A DNA stretch of 64,000 nt from Bordetella genomosp. 4 (GTDB lineage: Bacteria; Pseudomonadota; Gammaproteobacteria; Burkholderiales; Burkholderiaceae_B), in assembly GCF_002261185.1 (NCBI RefSeq), contig NZ_NEVQ01000023.1:62001-126000 (forward strand), given 5' to 3'. The translations under genes and the position numbers were made by a program. Below the pieces are notes generated by a model. That model ran no database searches, had not been told where the DNA came from, and worked only from the letters and a program-made list of their open reading frames with translations. The first letter of the stretch is position 1. Every line of letters begins with the position of its first letter. Below are positions 45,754 through 54,184 of this stretch, piece after piece.

Positions 45754-46563
45754 ATGAAACATCTCATTCGACATGTCACTCAATATCGCTACACGGCACC
45801 GGTCAGCTATAGCATCCAGACATTGCGCCTGACGCCACGCATGGACGACCATCAGCGCGCATTGCGCTGGCGCATCGACGCCCCCGGCTCTCTGGAACAA
45901 CAGGTCGACGCCTACGGCAATATCACGCACATGCTGACCTTGCCCAGCGCTCATGACAGTATTGATCTGTGCGTCACCGGCCAAGTGGAAATCGACCCAT
46001 TGCGTGATGGACGGCTGCATCCCGAGGACAACCGCCTGCCTGTGCATGCCTTCTGCGTACCCACTTCGTTGACGCAAAGCGATGACACCATCCGGGATTT
46101 TGTCCACACGACGCTGCCTCATGGGCTGCGTACGCCTGATGACGCTCTGGCACTGGCCAGCGCCATATGCGACCGTGTGGCGTACGAACCGGGAACGACG
46201 GACGTCACCACGGCGGCCAATCAGGTGCTGGCCCTGGGCCACGGCGTCTGCCAAGACCACGCCCATCTGTTTCTCGCCTGCGTACGCGGCATAGGCGTGC
46301 CAGCGCGTTATGTCAGCGGGTACCTTTACACCGAAGCGGAGCATGCTGCCAGCCATGCATGGGCCGATGTCTGGCTGGACGATATAGGCTGGACCAGTGT
46401 GGACATCACTAATCGCCAGTTCGCCTCGGATTGCCATTGCCGGCTGGCCATTGCGCGGGACTACGATTCAGCCTCGCCGGTGCGAGGTGTCCGGCATGGT
46501 GGTGGAGAGGAATCAATGACCGTGTCGGTACAGGTCCAGGCGGCTCGCCAACAGGCCCAGTAG
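45754..46563 (+). CDS. Transglutaminase-like cysteine protease
   Basis: 269 residues. An N-terminal beta domain (residues 1-100) as in bacterial transglutaminase-like proteins, then the catalytic core with C166 (LGHGVCQDHAHLFLACVR), H201 (ASHAWADVW) and D217 (TSVDITN), a complete Cys-His-Asp triad. Probably a peptidase acting on the product of the ATP-grasp enzyme. It sits 17 bases after the alpha-E gene. Confidence 0.93.
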   Translation: MKHLIRHVTQYRYTAPVSYSIQTLRLTPRMDDHQRALRWRIDAPGSLEQQVDAYGNITHMLTLPSAHDSIDLCVTGQVEIDPLRDGRLHPEDNRLPVHAFCVPTSLTQSDDTIRDFVHTTLPHGLRTPDDALALASAICDRVAYEPGTTDVTTAANQVLALGHGVCQDHAHLFLACVRGIGVPARYVSGYLYTEAEHAASHAWADVWLDDIGWTSVDITNRQFASDCHCRLAIARDYDSASPVRGVRHGGGEESMTVSVQVQAARQQAQ

Positions 46564-46610
46564 GAGTGGCTACGCAGTACAATACGCTAGCTGTTATTCA
46601 CCGACTCACC

Positions 46611-47474
46611 ATGACCTACTGTGTTGCCGCCCGCCTGGATTCAGGCTTGGTTTTCCTCTCCGATTCACGCACTAATGCGGGCGTGGACCAAATCAGCGTT
46701 GCGCGTAAGCTCAACGTTTTCGAACAGCCGGGCGACCGTGTCATGGTGCTGCTCACGTCGGGCAATCTGGCCATCAGCCAAGCCGTTGTGAATCTGTTGG
46801 CTCAGCTCGATAGCGATAGCACGGATTCGCTATGGTCTGCACCCGATATGTACGAGGCAGCCCGTCGCGTTGGCGAAGCCGTTCGCCGGGTTCACGAACG
46901 TGATGCCGAGGCCTTGAGCGAGCATGGGGTCGATTTCAATATCAATTTGATTTTTGGCGGCCAGATTGGCGCCGAGCGCGGCCGGCTGTTTCAGGTGTAT
47001 TCCGCCGGCAATTTCATCGAGGCCAGCGCGGACTGTCCGTACGTGCAGATCGGTGAGGCCAAATACGGCAAGCCGATCCTGGACCGCGTCTTGCGTCCTG
47101 ATACGCCGCTGGACGAGGCGGCGAAATGCGCGCTGATCTCTATGGATTCGACCTTGAGATCAAACATCTCTGTCGGCTTGCCGCTGGATCTGCTGGTCTA
47201 TGAGGCGGATACGCTTCGTGTGACGCATTTCACGCATATCGACGAAGACAACGAATACTTTCGGATGATACGCAAGACCTGGGGGGAACGGCTGCGGCAG
47301 GTGTTCACCGAGATCGACGATCCGACTTGGACGGACGCGGGGGCCTCGGGGTCATTGGCAGCGGCTGGTCGGCTGCATCAGCCGCATCGGTTGACGCCGA
47401 ACGGGGTGACGCCGAATAGCCCGGCGCCGTTGCAGGTGGTCGCGCAGGATCCGGGGAAGTCGCAAGCTTCTTGA
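46611..47474 (+). CDS. Anbu: ancestral beta-type proteasome homologue
   Basis: 287 residues of the Anbu (BPH) family of Ntn hydrolases. The sequence begins MTYCVAARLDSGLVFLSDSR; Thr2 would become the N-terminal nucleophile after Met removal, with D18 and K33 at the positions of the proteasome D17 and K33. No propeptide is present, as in known Anbu proteins, which form helical or ring assemblies. A Pro/Gln-rich tail of about 45 residues extends beyond the usual length. ATG 46611 is correct because any upstream start would bury the nucleophile. Last gene of the operon. Confidence 0.94.
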   Translation: MTYCVAARLDSGLVFLSDSRTNAGVDQISVARKLNVFEQPGDRVMVLLTSGNLAISQAVVNLLAQLDSDSTDSLWSAPDMYEAARRVGEAVRRVHERDAEALSEHGVDFNINLIFGGQIGAERGRLFQVYSAGNFIEASADCPYVQIGEAKYGKPILDRVLRPDTPLDEAAKCALISMDSTLRSNISVGLPLDLLVYEADTLRVTHFTHIDEDNEYFRMIRKTWGERLRQVFTEIDDPTWTDAGASGSLAAAGRLHQPHRLTPNGVTPNSPAPLQVVAQDPGKSQAS

Positions 47475-47548
47475 ATGCGGGATTGGTTGACGTGATGTTG
47501 AGTGTCGTCGTTGCATCGCCTGTGTTGATGCAGTATCTCTATTAAGCC

Positions 47549-47762
47549 GTCCCGGCTGGCGGCCCAGTCTGTGCTGGCCCTATCGCCCGGTCCGGCCGCC
47601 TGCGCGGCCAGACTCCCCTTCACCTGCCTTGCCAGGCGGGGCGGCTGGGCAAACTCGCTCCGCTGCGCTCCACTCAAACATGCCCAGCCGACTGCCCCCC
47701 GCCTGGCAAGGCAGGTTCGGCGGGCTCTACGGGCCAGCACAGACTGGGCCGCCAGCCGGGAC
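47549..47762. repeat. 214-bp nested palindromic element
   Basis: Outer arms of 32 bp (47549-47580 and 47731-47762) are perfectly complementary. Inner arms 47623-47651 and 47681-47715 also match, apart from a six-base insertion (ACTGCC) in the right arm. A 29-base centre contains CTCGCTCCGCTGCGCTCC, and a side hairpin GGCCGC/GCGGCC lies between the left arms. It fills most of the 371-bp gap between convergent anbu and metF. It codes for nothing recognisable and may be a miniature mobile element, an interspersed palindromic repeat or a strong bidirectional terminator. Confidence 0.9.
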
Positions 47763-47845
47763 TCACAACAGTGGCATGCATGAACGGTGTAGGCCACAAG
47801 CTGCGTGGGACATGGCCTGCAAGATAATGCGAGCAAACACGCAAT

Positions 47846-48700
47846 CTATCGCGCCCCGGTCAGATCCAGCTCCCGCCAAATCCCCAACGCCGCTTCAGCT
47901 TGATTCAACGTATAGAAATGCAAGCCAGGCGCGCCGTTATCCAACAAGGTCTGGCACAACGCACCCACTACGTCTACGCCAAACGCCCGGATTGAAGCCT
48001 TGTCGTCCCCAAACTCGGCCAACCGTAACCGTATCCAGCGCGGAATTTCGGCACCGCACATTTCCGAAAAACGCACCAGTTGCGTATGGTTGGTAATCGG
48101 CATGATCCCGGGCACGATAGGAATCGTGACGCCTTTGGCCTGGGCACGATCGACAAAGTCAAAATACGCGTCGGAATTGAAGAAATACTGCGTGATCGCC
48201 GCATCCGCGCCGGCGTTCACCTTGGCCACGAAATGATTCAAGTCTGCCTGCGGACTCGCCGCCTGCGGATGCATTTCCGGATATGCAGCGACTTCGATGT
48301 GAAACGCATCGCCTGTTTCTGCACGGATAAAGGCGACCAGATCAGCTGCATAACGCAATTCGCCGGCATCGCCGCCCATGCCCGAAGGCAAATCCCCCCG
48401 CAATGCCACCAGCCGCCGCACGCCTTGCTCGCGATAGGCCGACAGGATCCCTCTCAGGTCATCACGCGTCGCACCAATGCAGGACAAATGCGGCGCGGCA
48501 TCGCACCCCAGGTTCTGCAACATGCGTACGGTATCGGCCGTGCCGGCGCGCGTGGATCCGCCCGCCCCAAACGTCACGCTGACGTAGCGAGGCTGAATCG
48601 CCAACAATTGCTTGGCCGCGCGTACCAGCCGCTCTTGGGCGGCGATATCGCGCGGGGGGAAAAACTCCAGGCTCAGGGCCGCAGTGGAAGGTCCGGTCAT
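47846..48700 (-). CDS. metF: 5,10-Methylenetetrahydrofolate reductase
   Basis: Makes 5-methyl-THF for methionine synthesis. 284 residues, FAD-binding TIM barrel: LSLEFFPPRD near the N-terminus (catalytic Glu), VSVTFGAGGSTR, and ADAAITQYFFNSDAYFDFVDRA. Third gene of the ahcY-holin-metF operon, so it should be under the SAH riboswitch upstream of ahcY. The stop faces the palindromic element. Confidence 0.96.
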   Translation of the reverse strand: MTGPSTAALSLEFFPPRDIAAQERLVRAAKQLLAIQPRYVSVTFGAGGSTRAGTADTVRMLQNLGCDAAPHLSCIGATRDDLRGILSAYREQGVRRLVALRGDLPSGMGGDAGELRYAADLVAFIRAETGDAFHIEVAAYPEMHPQAASPQADLNHFVAKVNAGADAAITQYFFNSDAYFDFVDRAQAKGVTIPIVPGIMPITNHTQLVRFSEMCGAEIPRWIRLRLAEFGDDKASIRAFGVDVVGALCQTLLDNGAPGLHFYTLNQAEAALGIWRELDLTGAR

Positions 48701-48727
48701 TAGAGAATCAAAGAGGGGAAATCGGAA

Positions 48728-49063
48728 TCAGGGAATCAGCCGCGAAAGCAGGCCGGAAATGATGCTGTACAAAATCGCGCCCCCAACGGCCCACCAGAAC
48801 CCATTGACCTGAAAGCCTCGCAAAATCGAGCCAGCCAGCCAGAACAACAGGGCATTGAGCACCAGCAGAAACAAGCCCAACGTGACGATCGTGATCGGCA
48901 ACGTCAATAGCACCAACACGGGTTTGACCAGCATGTTCAGCAAACCCAACACCAGCGCGGCAACGAGCGCCGAGCCGAAACTGGCCACTGTGATGCCTGG
49001 CAACAGATAGGCCACAATCAACAGAGCCACCGCGTTCAATAGCCAAACTAAGATCAAAGTCAT
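48728..49063 (-). CDS. Four-helix membrane protein (phage holin family IV-like)
   Basis: 111 residues with four hydrophobic helices and few charges, the profile of the actinobacterial/proteobacterial 4-TMS holin family (LLPGITVASFGSALVAALVLGLLNMLVKP). No phage genes are nearby. In Bordetella-like genomes such a gene commonly lies between ahcY and metF. Function unknown; the holin name reflects only fold similarity. Confidence 0.85.
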   Translation of the reverse strand: MTLILVWLLNAVALLIVAYLLPGITVASFGSALVAALVLGLLNMLVKPVLVLLTLPITIVTLGLFLLVLNALLFWLAGSILRGFQVNGFWWAVGGAILYSIISGLLSRLIP

Positions 49064-49103
49064 CGTGCTCTCTCCGGTAAAGCGCCCACAGTCAGGCGAA
49101 ATG

Positions 49104-49124
49104 CGCTGCGCCCGGGGCGCAGCG
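49104..49124. other. Hairpin between ahcY and the holin-like gene
   Basis: CGCTGCGCC, loop CGG, GGCGCAGCG: a 9-bp perfect stem inside the 164-base gap of the operon. There is no T tract on the minus strand, so it is more likely an mRNA processing or stability element than a full terminator. Confidence 0.5.
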
Positions 49125-49227
49125 ATACAGCAAGCCTGGCATAACCCATTGCAGCGGCGCCGCCCTGTGGGGCAGCGCCCTGCGGTCTATGCACAGGCCT
49201 TAAGCATCCACCTATTGTGCTACAGGA

Positions 49228-50631
49228 TCAATAGCGATAGTGGTCGGGCTTGAAGGGGCCCTCGACCGGCACATTAATGTAATCGGCTTGATCCTGACGC
49301 AACGTCGTCAGCTTCACGCCCAGTTTCTTCAGGTGCAGGCGAGCGACTTTCTCGTCCAGTTGTTTGGGCAACACGTACACTTGGCCGCGCTCGTAGGCCT
49401 CGTTACGCGTGAACAATTCGATCTGTGCGATGGTCTGGTTCGCAAACGAGGAAGACATCACGAATGAGGGATGGCCCGTGGCGCAGCCCAGGTTCACCAG
49501 ACGCCCCTTGGCCAGCAGGATGATGCGCTTGCCGTCCGGGAACACGATGTGATCGACCTGCGGCTTGATTTCTTCCCATTGCAGGTTTTCCACCGAGGCG
49601 ACATCGATTTCGTTGTCGAAGTGACCGATGTTGCACAGGATGGCCTGGTCTTTCATGGCATCCATGTGCGCGCGCGTGATGACGTGATAGTTGCCCGTGG
49701 CGGTCACGAAGATGTCTGCCAGCGGAGCGGCTTCTTCCATGGTGACGACCTTGAAACCTTCCATCGCGGCCTGCAGAGCGCAGATAGGATCAACCTCGGT
49801 CACCCAGACTTGGGCGCGCAAGGCGGCCAAGGCCTGCGCGCAGCCTTTGCCCACATCGCCATAACCCGCCACCACGGCGATCTTGCCAGCGACCATCACA
49901 TCGGTTGCGCGCTTGATCCCGTCGACCAGCGATTCACGGCAGCCATACAGGTTGTCGAATTTGGACTTGGTGACCGAGTCGTTGACGTTGATGGCGGCAA
50001 ATGCCAACTCGCCTTTTTGCGACATCTGGTACAGACGATGCACACCGGTGGTGGTTTCTTCGGTCACGCCCTTGATCTCGGCCAGGCGGGTGGAATACCA
50101 CTTGGGATCGCGTTCCAGCGTTGCCTTGATGGAGGCGAACAACACACGCTCTTCTTCGCTGCCCGGCTTGGCCAGCACCGAGATGTCTTTTTCAGCACGT
50201 GCTCCCAGGTGCAACAGCAGCGTGGCATCGCCGCCGTCGTCCAGGATCATGTTGGCATGACGGCCTTCGGGCCATTCGAAAATGCGGTGCGTGTATTGCC
50301 AGTATTCTTCGAGCGTCTCGCCCTTGACGGCGAACACCGGCGTACCGGTCGCGGCGATCGCGGCGGCTGCGTGATCCTGGGTCGAGAAAATGTTGCACGA
50401 TGCCCAGCGGACTTCGGCGCCCAGCGCCACCAGCGTTTCGATCAGCACACCGGTCTGAATGGTCATGTGCAGGCTGCCGGCGATACGCGCGCCCTTGAGC
50501 GGCTGGCTGGCGGCGAATTCTTCGCGAATGGCCATCAGGCCGGGCATTTCAGTTTCGGCGATCGCCAGTTCGCGGCGGCCCCAGCCGGCCAGCGAAATAT
50601 CGGCAACGAGGTAATCGGGGGTGGTAGTCAT
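49228..50631 (-). CDS. ahcY: S-adenosylhomocysteine hydrolase (adenosylhomocysteinase)
   Basis: Splits SAH to adenosine and homocysteine with bound NAD. 467 residues. [12 protein letters not shown] and [13 protein letters not shown] near the substrate site, the NAD motif [12 protein letters not shown], and C-terminal [24 protein letters not shown] 50631 ([21 protein letters not shown]) is the correct start; the extension to 50694 would enter the riboswitch expression region. It heads the ahcY-holin-metF operon. Confidence 0.97.
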   Translation of the reverse strand: MTTTPDYLVADISLAGWGRRELAIAETEMPGLMAIREEFAASQPLKGARIAGSLHMTIQTGVLIETLVALGAEVRWASCNIFSTQDHAAAAIAATGTPVFAVKGETLEEYWQYTHRIFEWPEGRHANMILDDGGDATLLLHLGARAEKDISVLAKPGSEEERVLFASIKATLERDPKWYSTRLAEIKGVTEETTTGVHRLYQMSQKGELAFAAINVNDSVTKSKFDNLYGCRESLVDGIKRATDVMVAGKIAVVAGYGDVGKGCAQALAALRAQVWVTEVDPICALQAAMEGFKVVTMEEAAPLADIFVTATGNYHVITRAHMDAMKDQAILCNIGHFDNEIDVASVENLQWEEIKPQVDHIVFPDGKRIILLAKGRLVNLGCATGHPSFVMSSSFANQTIAQIELFTRNEAYERGQVYVLPKQLDEKVARLHLKKLGVKLTTLRQDQADYINVPVEGPFKPDHYRY

Positions 50632-50697
50632 GTGGTGAGTGCTCCTAGATATCAACGGCAGTGCTTGTCGCAGGCAACCGTACGGAACACCCAATCA

Positions 50698-50720
50698 TGA
50701 AAAAGGCGCCCGCCTTTGCC
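50698..50720 (-). terminator. Terminator-like hairpin between riboswitch and ahcY
   Basis: On the minus strand AAAGGC, GGGC, GCCTTT followed by two more T residues forms a short stem with a U tract, directly downstream of the SAH aptamer and about 70 bases before the ahcY start. It is the likely attenuator of the expression platform, although it is short. Confidence 0.55.
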
Positions 50721-50732
50721 TGCTGCGACAAA

Positions 50733-50848
50733 GGTGAGCGCCGTTGCTGGACGCCGCCTGGGCGACGTCTGGTGAGATTCCTGAGCCTGGCAACCCGCCT
50801 GGCCGCCCCGACAGGGACAAACCGGGGATCGTCGCAGCGCTCCTCAGG
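50733..50848 (-). promoter_or_regulatory. S-adenosylhomocysteine (SAH) riboswitch
   Basis: The minus strand carries the conserved SAH aptamer elements in order: CCTGAGGAGCGCTGCGAC, a variable stem, GCCAGGCTCAGG and CAACGGCGCTCACC. CCTGAG/CTCAGG forms P1, and GAGCGC with GCGCTC the pseudoknot. In this riboswitch class SAH binding turns on genes that remove SAH, consistent with ahcY downstream. An 8-base GTCGCAGC just 3-prime of the aptamer (plus-strand 50722-50729) is exactly complementary to the aptamer GCTGCGAC, suggesting the alternative OFF fold. Confidence 0.92.
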
Positions 50849-50858
50849 ACTGAGGTGA

Positions 50859-50886
50859 ATTGTACCGGGTGCAACGAGGGATGCAA
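50859..50886 (-). promoter_or_regulatory. Sigma-70-type promoter of the ahcY operon
   Basis: On the minus strand TTGCAT (-35), 16 bases, TACAAT (-10). The expected start lies about 7 bases downstream, right at the 5-prime edge of the SAH aptamer, a consistent arrangement. Confidence 0.6.
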
Positions 50887-50914
50887 CCAAACGGCGCCAA
50901 AACGGGAAAGCGCC

Positions 50915-51985
50915 TTATACCTGCGGGGTCAGTGAGTTCGTTGCCGCCGAATTTGCCGAGATGGGCCAGGCAGCCTCGCCCGCCGGCGTCAAAGGCACCA
51001 ATGCCTGCAGCAGATCCTGCGCAATCTTTTCCCAAGTACGCTTCAATGCGCCCTCGCGTACACCCGTACGGTCGAGTTCCAGCGCCTGACGGCACGCCAT
51101 TGCCAGATCGTCATTCACGAACCCCGTGGCCCCGGCATCGATCACCGCGAGCGGCGCTTCGGTATGAAACGCGGCCACGGGGGTACCGCAGGCCATGGAT
51201 TCCAGCATTACCAGGCCGAACGTGTCTGTCAGGCTGGGGAATACGAAAACATCGGCCGACGAATAATAAGCCGGCAGTTTTGCATCCGGCTGCATGCCCA
51301 GGAAGCGGACGTTGGGATAGGCTTTGCGCAGCCGAGCCTCATCGGGTCCCGTGCCGACCACCACCTTGCTGCCTGGCAGATCCAGCGACAGGAACGCATC
51401 CAGATTCTTTTCACGAGCAACACGGCCCACGTTCAGGAAAATCGGCCGCGGCAGATCCTCGAACGCATCTCGCTTGCCTGGACGAAAGTGCGCAGCATCC
51501 ACTCCGCGGGACCACACGCGCAGGTTTGCCAACCCACGAGCCGCCACGATGTCGCGTACGGTCGGCGTCGGCACCAGTACACAAGCCGACGGTCGGTGAA
51601 ACCAGCGCATGAATCGCCAGGGCAGCGATGCGGGAATGCCCATCCGTGCCTGCAGATAATCTGGAAACAGCGTGTGAAACGACGTAGTGAACCGCCACCC
51701 TTTGCGCAAGGCCATGCGCCTTGCCGCCAGGCCCAGCGGCCCCTCGGTAGCGATGTGCAAGGCATCAGGCACGGTATCGCCCAGGATGCGCCGCAATTGG
51801 CGGCCCGGCGTCAGACATAGGCGCAGCTCCGGCTCGGACGGCGCGGGCACCGACGGGGCGCCATTGGGATTGACCACGATCAATTCGTGTCCCCATTGCG
51901 TCAGCAGGCGCTGCATGGTGGTCCAGGTACGGACCACACCATTGACCTGGGGAGGCCAGGCATCAGTAACCAAAACGATACGCAT
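50915..51985 (-). CDS. Glycosyltransferase family 4 (GT-B fold)
   Basis: 356 residues. The N-terminal Rossmann domain starts MRIVLVTDAWPPQVNGVVRT, the acceptor side of GT4 enzymes; the C-terminal donor domain contains FLNVGRVAREKNLDAFL and the EX7E motif region FVFPSLTDTFGLVMLESMACGTPVAAF. Similar to MgtA/SQD2-type alpha-glycosyltransferases that modify lipids. The nucleotide sugar and acceptor are unknown. ATG 51985 is preferred over 52009. Not co-operonic with ahcY: a promoter lies between them. Confidence 0.9.
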   Translation of the reverse strand: MRIVLVTDAWPPQVNGVVRTWTTMQRLLTQWGHELIVVNPNGAPSVPAPSEPELRLCLTPGRQLRRILGDTVPDALHIATEGPLGLAARRMALRKGWRFTTSFHTLFPDYLQARMGIPASLPWRFMRWFHRPSACVLVPTPTVRDIVAARGLANLRVWSRGVDAAHFRPGKRDAFEDLPRPIFLNVGRVAREKNLDAFLSLDLPGSKVVVGTGPDEARLRKAYPNVRFLGMQPDAKLPAYYSSADVFVFPSLTDTFGLVMLESMACGTPVAAFHTEAPLAVIDAGATGFVNDDLAMACRQALELDRTGVREGALKRTWEKIAQDLLQALVPLTPAGEAAWPISANSAATNSLTPQV

Positions 51986-52079
51986 AGGTATCCCCGGCGC
52001 GAAAGTCATCGATCTCGCGATTTAGCCTGCCTAATGTGACACGTCAAAGACAGAAATATGACGGCTGCAAGACGAGGAT

Positions 52080-53003
52080 TTACCACACGTCCCGGTCGCT
52101 GCCCGGCGGCCGTACATGGCCGGCGAACCGCTGGACCAGAAAATCCACGAACGCGACGGTCTTGGCGGGCAGATTCAGCTGTTCCGGATACAAGGCATGG
52201 ATGTCGGCCGGCGGCGTATGCCAGTCAGACAACACCTGCCGCAATCGCCCCGAACGCAGATACGCCGCGGTTTCCCATTCGGATCGCATGACGATGCCGT
52301 GGCCGTCCAACGCCCATTGCAGCGCGCTCTCGCCGTCGTTCGAGCTCAGCGGACCGCGCACTTTGACGGTCTCCACACGCTGTCCGCTGCGCAGGTGCCA
52401 CGTACCATAGGCCACATCATTTTCACGTACCACGATGCAACGGTGACGCGACAGATCGCCTGGCGCACGCGGTTCGCCCGCTGTCTGCAGATAGCGGGGC
52501 GACGCACAGAGCAGCCTCCGGTTGGACGCAATCTTGCGCGCCGTGAGCCGGGCATCGGGAATGTCGCCAAAACGCACGGCCACATCAAAGCCTTCGTCCA
52601 ACAGGTTGACGGGGCGATCCGTCAAACGCATCTGGACCTCGACCTCGGGAAACGCGCGCGAGAAATCAGACACCGCCGGCACGATGTGGGCGCGCCCGAA
52701 CCCAAAGGTGGCATTCAATCTGAGCAGCCCGCGGGGCTGGGCCTGGCCGCTGGCGATGCTGCGTTCCAGTGCTTCCAGGTCAGCCAGGATGCGGTTGCCT
52801 TCGGCCAGATAGCGCTCGCCCTCATGCGTGACGGTAATCCGTCTGGTGGTACGGTTGAGCAACCGTACGCCCAGGCGGCGTTCCAGATTGGCCAGCCGAG
52901 TGCTTACGGCTGGCGGTGTCAAGCCGAGCTCGCGTGCCGCTGCCGACAAATTGCCGTGTTTCACCAGCAGTGAAAAAAACGCCAAATCAGAGATGGCATT
53001 CAT
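52080..53003 (-). CDS. LysR-family transcriptional regulator
   Basis: 307 residues: N-terminal winged helix (LAFFSLLVKHGNLSAAARELGLTPPAVSTRLANLERRLGVRLL) and a LysR substrate domain with FGRAHIVPAVSDFSRAFPEVEVQM. Of the CrgA/DmlR-like subgroup judged by NRTTRRITVTHEGERYL. Divergent from a Bug receptor and dehalogenase-like hydrolase; most likely their regulator. The effector is unknown. Confidence 0.92.
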   Translation of the reverse strand: MNAISDLAFFSLLVKHGNLSAAARELGLTPPAVSTRLANLERRLGVRLLNRTTRRITVTHEGERYLAEGNRILADLEALERSIASGQAQPRGLLRLNATFGFGRAHIVPAVSDFSRAFPEVEVQMRLTDRPVNLLDEGFDVAVRFGDIPDARLTARKIASNRRLLCASPRYLQTAGEPRAPGDLSRHRCIVVRENDVAYGTWHLRSGQRVETVKVRGPLSSNDGESALQWALDGHGIVMRSEWETAAYLRSGRLRQVLSDWHTPPADIHALYPEQLNLPAKTVAFVDFLVQRFAGHVRPPGSDRDVW

Positions 53004-53147
53004 AGGCGTCTCGGCCTGTCGATTATTAAATTATTTTAAATAACGGTTTATTTATTAATTAATTATAAGAACAAACTTGGCCTATACACTGGCTGTACAA
53101 CATCAAACCACAGCCGTGCCAGATTCGCGGCCCCAAAGGAGACCTCC
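53004..53147. promoter_or_regulatory. AT-rich LysR/Bug divergent promoter
   Basis: 144 bases with a very AT-rich core (53020-53070). TTATTAAATTATTTTAAATAA (53024-53044) is partly symmetric and contains T-N11-A spacings expected for a LysR operator. AAAGGAGAC precedes the Bug start. Confidence 0.5.
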
Positions 53148-54131
53148 ATGACGTCATTGCTTTCCCGACAGCTCCTCTGCGCAGTCGTATCAGCCGCAGG
53201 CTGTATCGTCGCGACATCCGCCTCGGGGCAGACATTCCCTCAGCGCGCCATTACGTTGGTCGCGCCATTCGCACCGGGGGGCAGCGTGGACATCACGGCC
53301 CGCTTGATCGCGGATGCCTGGGCCAAGCAGTTGGGGCAAAGCGTGGTGGTGGAAAACCGTGCAGGAGCCTCCGGCAATATCGGCATGGCGGCCGTGGCAC
53401 GTGCCCAGCCTGATGGCTACACGCTCGCCATCAACACGATGTCCTTGGCGATCAATCCGTCGCTATTCAAGGACATGCCCTTCGATACGCTGAAAGACCT
53501 GCGATCGGTGGGCACGATCGCGACGTCGCAGCATGTGCTGACGGTGACCAACAGCCTGCCGGTCAACAATGTCGCCGAGCTGCTGGCCTACGTTCGCGCG
53601 CGGCCCGACAATGCGTTGAGCTTTGGATCGGCCGGGACCGGCAGCACCTTTCACATGGCGGCAGAGCTATTCAAGTCCGTCTCCAAAACACAAATCCTGC
53701 ACGTGCCCTATAAAGGCGGCGGCCCCGCCATGCTGGACACGATCAGCGGGCAAGTGCAGATGAGCTTTCCGGTGCTGTCTGCTGCAAAACCGCAGGTCGA
53801 CGGCGGCAAGCTCAAGCCACTGGGGGTGACCGGAAAAACCCGATCTCCGCTCTTGCCCAATGTGCCGACCATCGCCGAATCGGGTCTGCCTGATTACGAA
53901 TTCAACACGTGGTTTGTGATCAGTGCGCCGGCAGGCACACCCCAGGCGGTGGTGGACACACTTAATGCCAAGTTGGGCGATGCATTGCGTTCGCCGGAGG
54001 TGGTCGAACGCATGAAAAAAGAAGGTTTTGAACCGCTGATCTCCACCCCCAGCCAAACCGACGATATGGTTGCTGCCGAGATGAAGCGTTGGGCCGGTGT
54101 CATCCAGGCCGCCGGCATCGAACCTAACTAA
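53148..54131 (+). CDS. Bug-family (TctC) tripartite tricarboxylate receptor
   Basis: A 327-residue periplasmic binding protein with signal peptide (residues 1-26, ASGQTFPQRA). Bug hallmarks are ITLVAPFAPGGSVDITARLIADAW, VVENRAGASGNIGMAAVARAQPDGYTL and ILHVPYKGGGPAM. This family is hugely expanded in Bordetella and relatives and binds small carboxylates. No TctA/TctB membrane partners are nearby. Together with the next gene it could sense or import a halo- or other carboxylic acid. Confidence 0.93.
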   Translation: MTSLLSRQLLCAVVSAAGCIVATSASGQTFPQRAITLVAPFAPGGSVDITARLIADAWAKQLGQSVVVENRAGASGNIGMAAVARAQPDGYTLAINTMSLAINPSLFKDMPFDTLKDLRSVGTIATSQHVLTVTNSLPVNNVAELLAYVRARPDNALSFGSAGTGSTFHMAAELFKSVSKTQILHVPYKGGGPAMLDTISGQVQMSFPVLSAAKPQVDGGKLKPLGVTGKTRSPLLPNVPTIAESGLPDYEFNTWFVISAPAGTPQAVVDTLNAKLGDALRSPEVVERMKKEGFEPLISTPSQTDDMVAAEMKRWAGVIQAAGIEPN

Positions 54132-54184
54132 GGAGTTTTTGGTGATCCGACACGCGATTGGCCGTGTATTGTTGTATGCCTTGA

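Noticed and set aside
48728-49063. Prophage remnant suggested by the holin-like gene
   Set aside because: No integrase, lysin or structural phage gene is nearby, and the gene sits in a conserved metabolic operon.
49471-50700. 409-codon plus-strand frame opposite ahcY
   Set aside because: Antisense to ahcY, and its translation mirrors conserved AhcY codons.
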